Assembly: GCF_030732985.1 (NCBI RefSeq)
Contig: NZ_JASHJX010000011.1
Location: forward strand, 1-64,000
Source: Nioella sp. MMSF_3534
Lineage (GTDB): Bacteria > Pseudomonadota > Alphaproteobacteria > Rhodobacterales > Rhodobacteraceae
Length of the DNA stretch: 64,000 bases
Reading direction: 5' to 3'
Part shown: positions 27,617 through 37,730 of the stretch, piece by piece
Layout of the letters: every line of letters starts with the position of its first letter
How positions within the stretch are numbered: position 1 is the first letter of the stretch
Notes under the pieces: generated by a model
Database searches by the model: none
What the model was told of the DNA's origin: nothing
What the model saw: the letters and a program-made list of their open reading frames with translations, nothing else
Position numbers and translations under genes: made by a program

Positions 27617-27660
27617 GCATAATGCCCAACATGTCATTTTTCACGCATAAACAGTTATGC
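27617..27660. promoter_or_regulatory. Inverted repeats between pcaQ and pobA (candidate PcaQ operator)
   Basis: GCATAAACAGTTATGC (27645-27660) is a perfect 6-4-6 dyad; a further GCATAA lies at 27617-27622, giving three half-sites. The dyad is about 45 bases before pobA. It does not exactly match the ATAACC-N4-GGTTAA site reported for rhizobial PcaQ, so assignment to PcaQ is inference from position. Confidence 0.5.
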
Positions 27661-27683
27661 TAAATCCGGTTCAACAGGTCTAG

Positions 27684-28873
<1,190 letters not shown>

Positions 28874-28874
<1 letters not shown>

Positions 28875-29662
28875 TGCGCGTCCTCAGGGCAAATGGCGTC
28901 AAGCTGAACTGGCGCGAGGATGGCGATCCGGCGGGAGTGCCGGTGGTCTTCGCCAATTCGCTCGGCACCGACCTGCGGCTGTGGGACCAGATCCTGCCGC
29001 TTCTGCCCTCTGGCCTGCGGATCATCCGCTTCGACAAGCGCGGGCATGGGCTGTCGGACTGCCCCCCTGCGCCCTATGCGATGGCGGATCTGGTCAGCGA
29101 CGCCGAGGCGCTGCTGGACGGGTTGGGCATTTCCGATTGCGTTTTCGTGGGGCTCTCCATCGGCGGCATGATCGGCCAGGGGTTGGCCGCGCGCCGGCCT
29201 GACCTCATTCGCGCGCTGGTCCTGTCCAATACCGCCGCGAAGATGGGCGAGGCCGCCATGTGGCAGGCCCGTATCGACGCGATCCGCGCGGGCGGGATCG
29301 AGGCGCTGGCCGATGCGGTGATGGAACGCTGGTTTTCCCCCGCCTTCCTCGCCCGGCCCGAGCTGAGCGCCTGGCGCAACATGCTGACGCGCACCCCGGT
29401 GGAGGGCTATATCGGCTGCTGCCACGCCATCGCGGGGGCCGATCTGACCGAGAGCACGAAGGCCCTGACCCTTCCCACGCTGGCCATCGCGGGCAGCGAT
29501 GACGGGGCCAGCCCGCCCGATCTGGTGCAGGGTACCGCCGCGATGATCGCAGGCAGCCGCTTTACCGTGATCGACGGCGCAGGCCACCTTCCATGCGTCG
29601 AGGACCCCGCCGCCTACGCCGCCCTGCTGACCGATTTCCTGAAGGAGCACGCCCATGTCTGA
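28874..29662 (+). CDS. pcaD: 3-oxoadipate enol-lactone hydrolase
   Basis: 262 residues, alpha/beta hydrolase. Nucleophile elbow GLSIGGMIGQ (Ser near residue 97), acid region AGSDDGASPP and catalytic His in VIDGAGHLPCVEDP. It hydrolyses 3-oxoadipate enol-lactone to 3-oxoadipate. Overlaps pobA by one base and pcaC by eight bases, so translation is coupled. Confidence 0.93.
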
Positions 29663-30032
29663 GCGTTTTGAAACCGGCATGACCGTGCGCCGCAAGATCC
29701 TTGGCGATGCCCATGTGGACCGGGCCGAGGCCGCCAAGACCGACTTTGACGCGCCCTTCCAGACCCTTATCACCGAAGGGGCCTGGGGCACGGTCTGGGC
29801 GTCGGACGGGATCAGCGACCGGGAACGGTCGATGCTGACGCTCGCCCTGCTGGCCGCCCTTGGCAATTTCGAGGAAATCCCCATGCATATCCGCGCCACC
29901 GCGCGCACCGGGGCCAGCAAAGAGGACGTTCTGGAAGCCTTCCAGCATGTCGCCATCTACGCCGGTGTGCCGCGCGCCAATCACGCGCTGAAACTGGCCA
30001 AGCAGACCTATGACGAAATGGAAAAAGAGTAA
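29655..30032 (+). CDS. pcaC: 4-carboxymuconolactone decarboxylase
   Basis: 125 residues, the standard PcaC size; RFETGMTVRRKILGDAHVDRAEAAKTDFDAPFQ at the N-terminus and MLTLALLAALGNFEEIPMHIRA...GVPRANHALKLAKQTY are signature segments of the family. It converts 4-carboxymuconolactone to 3-oxoadipate enol-lactone, the step before PcaD. Overlaps pcaD; 47 bases from pcaH. Confidence 0.95.
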   Translation: MSERFETGMTVRRKILGDAHVDRAEAAKTDFDAPFQTLITEGAWGTVWASDGISDRERSMLTLALLAALGNFEEIPMHIRATARTGASKEDVLEAFQHVAIYAGVPRANHALKLAKQTYDEMEKE

Positions 30033-30064
30033 TCCGGGAAACGCGCGATATTTCCCAGCCTTGA

Positions 30065-30807
<743 letters not shown>

Positions 30808-30808
<1 letters not shown>

Positions 30809-31428
30809 TGACCCAATCGCTTGACTACCTGAAGGAAACCGCCTCGCAGACCGCTGGTCCCTACGTTCATATCGGGCTTGCCCCCGGCGCGGCGGGCTTT
30901 GACATCTACAGGCAGGAACTGGGCTGGGACATCGCCGGACCCAATGCCAGGGGCGAGCGTATCCGCGTTGAGGGTATCGTGATCGACGGCACCGGCAGCC
31001 CGGTCAAGGATGTGCTGCTGGAGGCCTGGCAGGCCAATGCCGATGGCATCTATGCGCATCCCGAGGGCGGCGGCGAGGTGGAAGAGGGCTTTCGCGGTTG
31101 GGGCCGCGTGATCACCGATTTCGCCACTGGAGAATGGGGGTTCGACACGGTCAAGCCGGGCTGCACAAGGGGCCGCAATGTCGGAACCCAGGCCCCGCAT
31201 ATCAACCTGTGGATCGTGGCGCGCGGCATCAATATCGGGCTGAATACGCGGCTCTATTTCGAGGATGAGGCTGAAGCCAACGCCGCCGATCCGGTGCTGA
31301 ACCTGATCGAATGGGAACGCCGCCGCGCCACGCTGATCGCCAGGCGCACGGAACGCGACGGGCAAACGGTCTATCGGTTCGACATCAGGCTGCAGGGCGA
31401 GGAAGAAACCGTCTTCTTCGACATTTGA
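30808..31428 (+). CDS. pcaG: Protocatechuate 3,4-dioxygenase alpha subunit
   Basis: 206 residues. SQTAGPYVHIGLAPG, the intradiol signature region EGIVIDGTGSPVKDVLLEAWQANADG and QAPHINLWIVARGINIGLNTRLYFED are typical of PcaG, which lacks the iron ligands held by PcaH. It is the last pca gene of the run: pcaB, which often follows pcaG in this lineage, is absent. Confidence 0.95.
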
Positions 31429-31484
31429 CGAATGCCCGGCCCGGCGGCAGGATCGGCGGGCCTTTCAGAATGGAAAAACACGAC

Positions 31485-32324
31485 ATGTCAAACCCTTGCA
31501 TCATCTGCGTGGCGATCACCGGATCGGTCCCCACCAAGGCCAACAATCCTGCGGTGCCGATCACCGTTGCGGAACAGATCGAAAGCACGCAAGAGGCGTT
31601 CGAGGCGGGCGCGACCATTGCCCATTGCCATGTCAGGAACGATGACGGGACGACCACCAGCGACCCCGAGAAATTCGGGCGCCTGATGGAAGGGCTGCAC
31701 GCACATTGCCCCGGCATGATCGTGCAGCTCTCGACCGGCGGCCGGTCCGGCGCGGGACAGGCGCGGGGCGGGATGCTGCCGCTGCGCCCCGACATGGCGT
31801 CTCTGTCGGTGGGGTCGAACAACTTCCCCACGCGGGTCTATGAAAACCCGCCCGATCTGGTCGCATGGCTGGCCTCGGAGATGATCAAGTACAACGTGAA
31901 GCCCGAGATAGAAGCCTTTGATCTGTCGCATATTTTTCAGGCCAAACTGATGCAGGACCGGGGCGAACTGCAAGGCACGCCCTATGTGCAGTTCGTCATG
32001 GGCGTGAAGAACGCCATGCCGGTGGACCGCGAGGTGTTCGACTTCTACATCCGCACCGTGAAGCGGCTCTTTGGAGAGGACGCGCCCTGGTGCGCCGCCG
32101 GGATCGGACCCAACCAGATCGTGGTAAATGAATGGGCGATTGCCGCGGGCGGCCACGCACGCACGGGGCTGGAAGACAACATGCGGCTCGACCGCGAAAG
32201 GCTCGCCCCTTCCAACGCGGCGCTGGTCGCGCGGGCTGTGGAGCTGTGCGAGAAATACGAGCGTCCGGTGGCCAGCTGGCAGCAGGCGCGGGCGATTCTG
32301 GGGCTGGCTGCACCGGCGAATTGA
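31485..32324 (+). CDS. BKACE-family beta-keto acid cleavage enzyme
   Basis: 279 residues; the ATG at 31485 follows GGAAAAACACGAC and is preferred to the ATG five codons earlier. Motifs: CVAITGSVPTKANNPAVPIT, IAHCHVRNDDG (zinc His pair), QLSTGGRSG, SLSVGSNNFP, IEAFDLSH, GGHARTGLEDN. The family (DUF849, 3-keto-5-aminohexanoate cleavage) condenses a beta-keto acid with acetyl-CoA to give acetoacetate and a CoA ester. Behind pcaHG, with no pcaIJ or pcaF, 3-oxoadipate is the natural guess for substrate (acetoacetate plus succinyl-CoA); that is inference. Confidence 0.85.
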   Translation: MSNPCIICVAITGSVPTKANNPAVPITVAEQIESTQEAFEAGATIAHCHVRNDDGTTTSDPEKFGRLMEGLHAHCPGMIVQLSTGGRSGAGQARGGMLPLRPDMASLSVGSNNFPTRVYENPPDLVAWLASEMIKYNVKPEIEAFDLSHIFQAKLMQDRGELQGTPYVQFVMGVKNAMPVDREVFDFYIRTVKRLFGEDAPWCAAGIGPNQIVVNEWAIAAGGHARTGLEDNMRLDRERLAPSNAALVARAVELCEKYERPVASWQQARAILGLAAPAN

Positions 32325-32338
32325 GGGGGGCACCACGC

Positions 32339-32367
32339 GTACACCCCCCGTACACCCCCTGTACACC
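32339..32367. repeat. Three GTACACC units at 11-base spacing
   Basis: GTACACC starts at 32339, 32350 and 32361, separated by C-runs, right after the BKACE stop codon. Spacing of 11 bases is close to one DNA turn. It is too short and too few for a CRISPR. Meaning unknown. Confidence 0.6.
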
Positions 32368-32382
32368 GGTCGTGCAGATGAA

Positions 32383-32513
32383 ACCGCGATTTCGCCGTGC
32401 CTTCGGCACGTCGACCCGCGCGGCCCTTGCGGGCCGCGATTCTGTTCAGCAAGGGGGCTCCGCCCCCGTCGCCTGTCGGCGACTCCCCCGAGGTATTTTC
32501 ACCAAGCTGAAAG
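32383..32513. repeat. Mosaic intergenic repeat, copy 2 (inverted), with four consecutive hairpins
   Basis: Read on the minus strand this has the copy-1 modules: TTTCAGCTTGGTGAAAATAC plus CTCGGGGG (32511-32485), GTCGCC-GACA-GGCGAC (32483-32468), GGGGGC-GGA-GCCCCC (32467-32453), CGCGGCCC-GCAA-GGGCCGCG (32438-32419), then GTCGACGTGCCGAAGGCACG and GCGAAATCGCGG (to 32383). It separates the BKACE gene (plus) from the acyl-CoA dehydrogenase gene (minus) and may end transcription from both sides. Confidence 0.75.
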
Positions 32514-32515
32514 GG

Positions 32516-34084
32516 TCAGAGCCCCAGCCTGGTGGCATGCGCCGGGGCAAAGCAGCGGGCGGTGCGGATCCCTTCGTCGGCCAGCCGCCTGATCCGCGCG
32601 GGGTCGGGGTGATGATCCGCGGCCTTTGCGATCCGGGCGAAGAGCGCCGCCAGAAGCGTCTGGATCGTGAGCGCCATGACATCATGGGCCAGCGGCGTCG
32701 GGTCTTCCGACTTATGCAGATGGTCGCGGGCCCGCTGCCAGAGCGGCAGCAACCCGCCATGATCCTCGCCTTGCAGGAAGGCATCAAACGCCGCCCCCGG
32801 CGCACCGGTCAGAAGCCGGGTGGCGAGCATCCGTTCGTGGATGGCGTTCGCGCCCTCATAGATCGCGGTGATGCGCGCGTCGCGATAGGTCTGTTCCAGC
32901 CGGTATTCGGACAGGTAGCCATAGCCGCCAAGCACCTGCATCCCCAGTTCGGCGGCGCGCATGCCCCCCTCGGTGCAGGCAACCTTGGCCACAGGCGTCA
33001 GGATTTCGACCAGATCGGGCGCGTCGCCCCGTTCCATCGCAACGCAAGCCAGGTGGCAGATCGCGCGCCCCCCCATGGCCAGCGCGTCGATCTCGGTCAG
33101 GAGGCGCTGCACATCGGCGTGATCGGCGAGCGTTGCGGGGCTGCCGTCGGGTGTGCGACCTTGCTGGCGTTCGGCGGCATAGGCGCTTGCCACATCATAG
33201 GCACGCGCGGCATGGGCCACGCCTTGCAGCGCCACGTCGGCGCGGGCGTGGTTCATCATGGTGAACATGGCCATGAGCCCCTGCCCTTCGGCCCCGATTA
33301 GCTCCGCCTCGGCGCTGTCGAAGGCCAGCTGACAGGTGGGCGAGGCGTGAAGCCCCATCTTCTCCTCGATCCGGGTCACGGTGACGGTGTTGCGCGTGCC
33401 GTCTGCCTTCGTGGACGGGCAGAGGAAGAGCGACAGGCCTTTCACGCCATTATCCGAGGTGCGGGCGAGGACGAGGTGCAGGATCTCCTCGCTAATGTCC
33501 TGATCACCGCCGGAGATGAAGATTTTCTCGCCGCTGATCTGCCAGCCATTGCCCCTCTGCGCGGCCCGGCAGCGGATGCGGCTGAGGTCCGATCCCGCGC
33601 CCGGTTCCGTCAGGCACATGGTGGCGAGTGTCTCGCCCGAGGCAAGGCCCGGAATATGGCGGGCCTGTTGGTCGTCGGTGCCGAAGCGGGTCAGCACGCG
33701 CACCGCGCCGGGCACAAGGCCGGTGACCATCTGCAAGGAATGGTTCGCGCCGGAGAAGATTTCCGATGTGATCGCAAGCATGAGCGCGCCCATGCCCTGC
33801 CCGCCATGCACCTCGGGCGCGGTGAGGCCAGGCCAGCCCTGTTCGGCATAGGATTTGTAGACCGCGCCGAAGCCGTCAGGCATCCGCACGCGGCCATTTT
33901 CAAGGCGGCAGCCCTGCCGGTCGCCCGGTTCATCGAGGGGCGCAATCTCGCCTTCCGCGAAAGCCGCGAAATGGCTTCCGATCTCGCGCGCCATGTCGGC
34001 ATCCCAACCGGGGGCGCTGTCCGCGCCCGCCACATGGGTCAGCGTGAACAGGATGTCGTCCAATGGGGCGGTGAAGGGTTTCAT
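32516..34084 (-). CDS. Acyl-CoA dehydrogenase
   Basis: 522 residues from the ATG at 34084 (MKPFTAPLDDILFTL); the 29-codon upstream extension reads basic low-complexity sequence and is not used. FAD and substrate motifs TMCLTEPGAGSDLS and WQISGEKIFISGGDQD, and the C-terminal YEGANAIHE with the catalytic Glu. The N-terminal layout and length recall the DmdC/FadE5-like long acyl-CoA dehydrogenases. Last gene of the ligase-crotonase-SDR operon; a saturated phenylpropanoyl-CoA substrate is a reasonable inference. Confidence 0.88.
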   Translation of the reverse strand: MKPFTAPLDDILFTLTHVAGADSAPGWDADMAREIGSHFAAFAEGEIAPLDEPGDRQGCRLENGRVRMPDGFGAVYKSYAEQGWPGLTAPEVHGGQGMGALMLAITSEIFSGANHSLQMVTGLVPGAVRVLTRFGTDDQQARHIPGLASGETLATMCLTEPGAGSDLSRIRCRAAQRGNGWQISGEKIFISGGDQDISEEILHLVLARTSDNGVKGLSLFLCPSTKADGTRNTVTVTRIEEKMGLHASPTCQLAFDSAEAELIGAEGQGLMAMFTMMNHARADVALQGVAHAARAYDVASAYAAERQQGRTPDGSPATLADHADVQRLLTEIDALAMGGRAICHLACVAMERGDAPDLVEILTPVAKVACTEGGMRAAELGMQVLGGYGYLSEYRLEQTYRDARITAIYEGANAIHERMLATRLLTGAPGAAFDAFLQGEDHGGLLPLWQRARDHLHKSEDPTPLAHDVMALTIQTLLAALFARIAKAADHHPDPARIRRLADEGIRTARCFAPAHATRLGL

Positions 34085-34089
34085 CCGGG

Positions 34090-34548
34090 TTACTCCACGG
34101 CGAAAAGATGCATCTCGACGCCCGCCGCGCCGCGCGCCCCGTTTCCGACGAGGATAAGGTGATTGACCCATTGGTAACGCGGGTCGCCGCTTTCCAGCCT
34201 TGCGGTGGTGCGGAAATAATAGTCGGCGGGGTCCACGGCCTCGCCCTTCGCCAGCCGGTCCATCACCTCCGCCGGGCCGTGGCGAACGCCTTTGTTGACG
34301 ATCTCGATCAGCGCGCCGTCATCGGTTTCCATCGCGTATCGCGTGTCGATATCGGCGGCCCCGTCGGCAAAGATCGTCTGCCAGTCCGCGCCGAGATTGA
34401 GGATAGCGCCTTCGATGCGCCCCGTGACCGTGCCGCCCGTGATCGGAATGATCCGCCGCTGCCCAGCGCGGCCCGGCCCCATTTCCTGCAGGGGGCCAAG
34501 CTCGACATGGAGCGTGCAAAAGGGCGTCAGGCGCGGGGGCTCCATCAT
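34090..34548 (-). CDS. DUF3237 family protein
   Basis: 152 residues. LHVELGPLQEMGPGRAGQRRIIPITGGTVTGRIEGAIL, ADWQTIFADGAADIDTRYAMETDDGALIEIVNKGVRHG and YYFRTTARLESGDPRYQWVNHLILVGNGARG are the conserved segments of DUF3237, a small beta-barrel-like family often found with aromatic or acyl-CoA catabolism. ATGA overlap with the amidohydrolase stop and five bases to the acyl-CoA dehydrogenase tie it to the operon. Biochemical role unknown. Confidence 0.85.
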   Translation of the reverse strand: MMEPPRLTPFCTLHVELGPLQEMGPGRAGQRRIIPITGGTVTGRIEGAILNLGADWQTIFADGAADIDTRYAMETDDGALIEIVNKGVRHGPAEVMDRLAKGEAVDPADYYFRTTARLESGDPRYQWVNHLILVGNGARGAAGVEMHLFAVE

Positions 34549-35417
34549 TCCAGCCCCAGAAGCCGCGCGGCATTGCCCTTGATGATGTCCGGGCGCAGCT
34601 CTTCCTTGATGGCGATCTTCTCGAAATCCGCAAGCCAGCGTTCGGGCGTGATCATCGGCCAGTCGGAGCCGAAGAGCACCTTCTTGCGAAGGATCGAGTT
34701 GCAGTATTTCACCAGGATCTCGGGGAAATACTTCGGCGACCAGCCCGACAGGTCGATATAGACATTGGGCTTGTGCTGCGCGACGGCGAGCGCCTCCTCC
34801 TGCCAGGGGAAGGAGGGGTGAGCGAGGATGATCCTGAGATCGGGGAAATCGACCGCCACGTCATCCATATACATCGGGTTGGAGTATTTCAGCCGCATCC
34901 CGTTGCCGCCGGGCATGCCGCTGCCCACGCCCGTCTGCCCGGTGTGGAAAAGGGCGATGCCGCCTTCATCCTCGATCGCGCGGTAGAGGTCATAGGCGAT
35001 GCGGTCATTGGGATAAAAACCCTGCATCGTGGGGTGAAACTTGAACCCCTTGATACCGAAATCGCGCATCAGGCGTTTGGCTTCGCGCACGCCCATCTTG
35101 CCCTTCCACGGGTCGATGGAGGCGAAGGGGATCAGCACGTCGCTGTTCTCGGCGGCCAGCTCCGCCACTTCCTCGTTCTTGTAGCGCCGGTAGCCGGTCT
35201 CGCGTTCCGCATCGACGGGGAAGATCACCGCGGCGATGTTCTGTTCGCGGTAATGTTGGGCCGTTTCGGGCACGGTCGGCGGGTGCTGCCACGGGGCGCG
35301 GAAGTATTGAGCCATGGTGGCCTGCAGGTCGTCATAGCCGTCATCGGCATGGCAGCCGCAGGGTTCCTCGGCATGGGTGTGGATGTCGATGGCGCGGATT
35401 TTGGTCAGGTCTACCAT
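34545..35417 (-). CDS. Amidohydrolase-family hydrolase, probable aryl beta-ketoacyl-CoA hydrolase
   Basis: 290 residues, amidohydrolase-2 (TIM-barrel) type: AIDIHTHAEEPCGCHADDGY (His-x-His), GFKFHPTMQGFYPND, FHTGQTGVG, ILAHPSFPW and LFGSDWPMITPERW (catalytic Asp). Proteins of this kind lie in p-hydroxycinnamate operons of Rhodococcus (CouO) and Agrobacterium, where they release acetyl-CoA from the 4-hydroxyphenyl-beta-ketoacyl-CoA. The same role is inferred here from the neighbouring ligase, crotonase and SDR. A decarboxylase of the ACMSD kind is the alternative. Confidence 0.78.
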   Translation of the reverse strand: MVDLTKIRAIDIHTHAEEPCGCHADDGYDDLQATMAQYFRAPWQHPPTVPETAQHYREQNIAAVIFPVDAERETGYRRYKNEEVAELAAENSDVLIPFASIDPWKGKMGVREAKRLMRDFGIKGFKFHPTMQGFYPNDRIAYDLYRAIEDEGGIALFHTGQTGVGSGMPGGNGMRLKYSNPMYMDDVAVDFPDLRIILAHPSFPWQEEALAVAQHKPNVYIDLSGWSPKYFPEILVKYCNSILRKKVLFGSDWPMITPERWLADFEKIAIKEELRPDIIKGNAARLLGLE

Positions 35418-35429
35418 GGGTTTGGCCCT

Positions 35430-37247
35430 TCAGATCGTGGTGACGCAAGCGTCGCTGTCCGCGTAAAGCCGGGCCAGCAGATCGGCCCGCCGGGTCAGCA
35501 CCTTGCGGAAATTGAGGTTGCCCTTGGCGGTCATCTCGCCCTCGGGCATCGATGGCGGTTCGGCCAGAACGATGGCGCGGGCGACGCGGGTGGAACTGCC
35601 GCTGATCTCGCGGGCGCGTTCGGCCAGACGGCGGTGGATCTCGCCAAGCAGCGCCTTGTCCGACAGCGCGCCGCCTTCAGCGGCATCCGAGAAGCCCTCG
35701 GCCCGTAGCTCGCCCATGTTGGGGAAGATCATGACCCCGATCTCGTCGCGATCCGCCCCGGTGATCACGAGATCAGCGGCCAGCGGCGACAGGCAGGCCA
35801 GCATGTCGATGCGTAGCTGTGCCGCGCGCACCCAGGTGCCCGTCAGCAGCTTGAAATCCTCGGAAATGCGCCCGTCGAACTTCATGCCCTTGTTGGGGTC
35901 GTCGGGGTCCACGAAGACCATCGCATCGCCGGTCAGGAAGAACCCGTCCTCATCGAAGGCCTCCGCCGTTTTCTCGGGCGCTTCGAAATAGCCGGGCATC
36001 ACATTGGGCCCCTTCACCCGCACCTCGCAGCGCATATCGCTGTCCGGCAGCAGCTTCACCGTGCAGCCCGGCAGTGGCACACCGACAACGCCCGAGCGGT
36101 CAATCGGCTCATGCTGCAGCATCACGGCGGGCGCGGTTTCCGTCAGGCCCCAGCTGGTGGTGATCAGCGGCACCTCGCCCTTCACCTCCATCGCCATCGC
36201 CTCGAAGCCCTGCCAGACCTCCTGCGGCAGGGACGCGCCGGCATAGAAGATCAGGTCGAGATCCTCGAAGAAGCGGCGGCGCAGCGCCTCGTCGGCCTTC
36301 AGCGCCTTGAGAAGCATCCCGTAGCCCACGGGCACGTTGAAGCTGAGCGTTCCGGTCATCAGGCGCAGGTTTTCCACCGTCCGCTCAAAAAGCCCCGGCA
36401 CCGGCTTGCCGTCGTCGATATAGAGCGACCCGCCATTGGCCAGCATCATGTTGAAATTATGCGAGCCGCCGAAGACATGGTTCCACGGCAGCCAGTCGAC
36501 GATGCGCGGCGGGCGGGTGCGCAGCATCGGAAGGGCGTCGGCCAGCTGTGTCTGGTTCACGCACATCATGCCTTGGGTCGTCAGCACCCCCTTGGGCGAG
36601 GAGGTGGAGCCCGAAGTCATCAGGATCTTGGCGACGGTCGCGGGCGTCACCGCGTCGAAAGCGGCGTCGATATCGGTGCTGTCATCGCCCTGCAACAGCG
36701 TCTCGAACGCCGTCACGCCGGGGCGGCCATGGGTGTGGCTCGCGACAATCTCCACCCCGTCGAAACAGTCGAGCTCCAGCGCCTCGCCATACTGCGCCGC
36801 ATCGACGGTATAGGCCATGGCGGGGCGGACAAGGTCGACCGCGTGGCGCAGGCGGCCATGGGCGCCGTGGATCAGCGAATATTGCTCGGCCACCGGCACC
36901 GTGGGCACACCCGCGTATTGGCCAGCCAGCGACAGCAGCCCATGATCCACCCCATTGCCGGACAGGATCAGGATCGGGCTATCCTGGTCCAGCCCGCGCG
37001 CCAGCAGGCTTTCGGCCAGCGCCCTGACCTGTTGCAGCGCCTCGCGATAGGTCACGGTCCGCCAGCCCGCGCCGCTGCGCTCGGCCAGGAACACGCGGTC
37101 GGGCGCTTCGATGGCCCAACGGTGCAGCCAGTCACCGGTGCGCCGCATCACCGGCCCAAGCGGAATGTCCGAATGCAGCAGGATCGACCCATCGGCCCGC
37201 ACGGTTCGCGTCACGGCATGGGGCAGGAAATCGGTTGTGCGCTTCAT
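35430..37247 (-). CDS. fcs: Feruloyl-CoA synthase-like aryl-CoA ligase
   Basis: 605 residues. AMP-binding motif ILMTSGSTSSPKGVL (about 210-224), TTSWGLTETAP (A5), and GTWVRAAQLR/GNLNFRKVL near the C-terminus with the catalytic Lys of the ANL family. Length above 600 and sequence resemble feruloyl-CoA synthase of alphaproteobacteria rather than 4-coumarate ligase of plants. Start at 37247 is chosen because AAAGGA is nine bases upstream; the ATG at 37256 abuts it. It activates ferulate, coumarate or related acids with CoA and ATP. Confidence 0.86.
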   Translation of the reverse strand: MKRTTDFLPHAVTRTVRADGSILLHSDIPLGPVMRRTGDWLHRWAIEAPDRVFLAERSGAGWRTVTYREALQQVRALAESLLARGLDQDSPILILSGNGVDHGLLSLAGQYAGVPTVPVAEQYSLIHGAHGRLRHAVDLVRPAMAYTVDAAQYGEALELDCFDGVEIVASHTHGRPGVTAFETLLQGDDSTDIDAAFDAVTPATVAKILMTSGSTSSPKGVLTTQGMMCVNQTQLADALPMLRTRPPRIVDWLPWNHVFGGSHNFNMMLANGGSLYIDDGKPVPGLFERTVENLRLMTGTLSFNVPVGYGMLLKALKADEALRRRFFEDLDLIFYAGASLPQEVWQGFEAMAMEVKGEVPLITTSWGLTETAPAVMLQHEPIDRSGVVGVPLPGCTVKLLPDSDMRCEVRVKGPNVMPGYFEAPEKTAEAFDEDGFFLTGDAMVFVDPDDPNKGMKFDGRISEDFKLLTGTWVRAAQLRIDMLACLSPLAADLVITGADRDEIGVMIFPNMGELRAEGFSDAAEGGALSDKALLGEIHRRLAERAREISGSSTRVARAIVLAEPPSMPEGEMTAKGNLNFRKVLTRRADLLARLYADSDACVTTI

Positions 37248-37252
37248 GGCAG

Positions 37253-37726
37253 TCATTCCTTTGTGCCTTTGGCCTCGATCCGGCGCAGAACGTCCAGAAC
37301 CTGCGCGTATTCCGTCATGCCCACCCCCTGAAGCAGCCGCGCCTCATGGGATTTCACCGCCTCGATGGCGCGGGCGCAGAGCTGCCGTCCGGCCAGCGTC
37401 GGCACCAACGCATAGGCGCGCCGGTCGGTCGGCACCTTCTCTCGCAGGATCAGGTCGCGGCGCTCCAATTCGTCGATGATGACGACGAGGTTGGGCCGCT
37501 CGATATCCATCGCATCCGCCAGTTGCGACTGGCGCAGGCCGGGATTGTCGACGATCAGGACAAGCGCCGAATAGGTGATCATGCGCAGGTCGAAGGGTTT
37601 CAGCGTCGTGGCCAGATCGGCCTGCACCACGTTGAACGCGCGCTTCATGTGGTAGCCGACGAAGCCGCGCAGTGTGGCGTCGGATACGCGGGTAACGACA
37701 GGTGGGGCGGGGTTGGGCTTGCTCAT
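37253..37726 (-). CDS. MarR-family regulator inside the hydroxycinnamate operon
   Basis: 157 residues from the ATG at 37726, AAGG upstream. Winged-helix segment YSALVLIVDNPGLRQSQLADAMDIERPNLVVIIDELERRDLI then KVPTDRRAYALVPTLAGRQL (wing). MarR-type repressors that release DNA on binding hydroxycinnamoyl-CoA (CouR, HcaR) control comparable operons. The gene lies between crotonase and ligase genes, five bases from each, so it would be autoregulated. Candidate operators are at 39298-39315 and 42663-42681. Confidence 0.85.
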   Translation of the reverse strand: MSKPNPAPPVVTRVSDATLRGFVGYHMKRAFNVVQADLATTLKPFDLRMITYSALVLIVDNPGLRQSQLADAMDIERPNLVVIIDELERRDLILREKVPTDRRAYALVPTLAGRQLCARAIEAVKSHEARLLQGVGMTEYAQVLDVLRRIEAKGTKE

Positions 37727-37730
37727 GGCC

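Noticed and set aside
27609-27644. A GTG start for pcaQ at 27644
   Set aside because: It would put part of the operator-like repeats inside the gene and add 12 residues not typical of PcaQ; still possible, since no strong ribosome site is seen for either start.
32339-32367. A CRISPR-like array
   Set aside because: Only three 7-base units at 11-base spacing, no spacers of CRISPR length and no cas genes.
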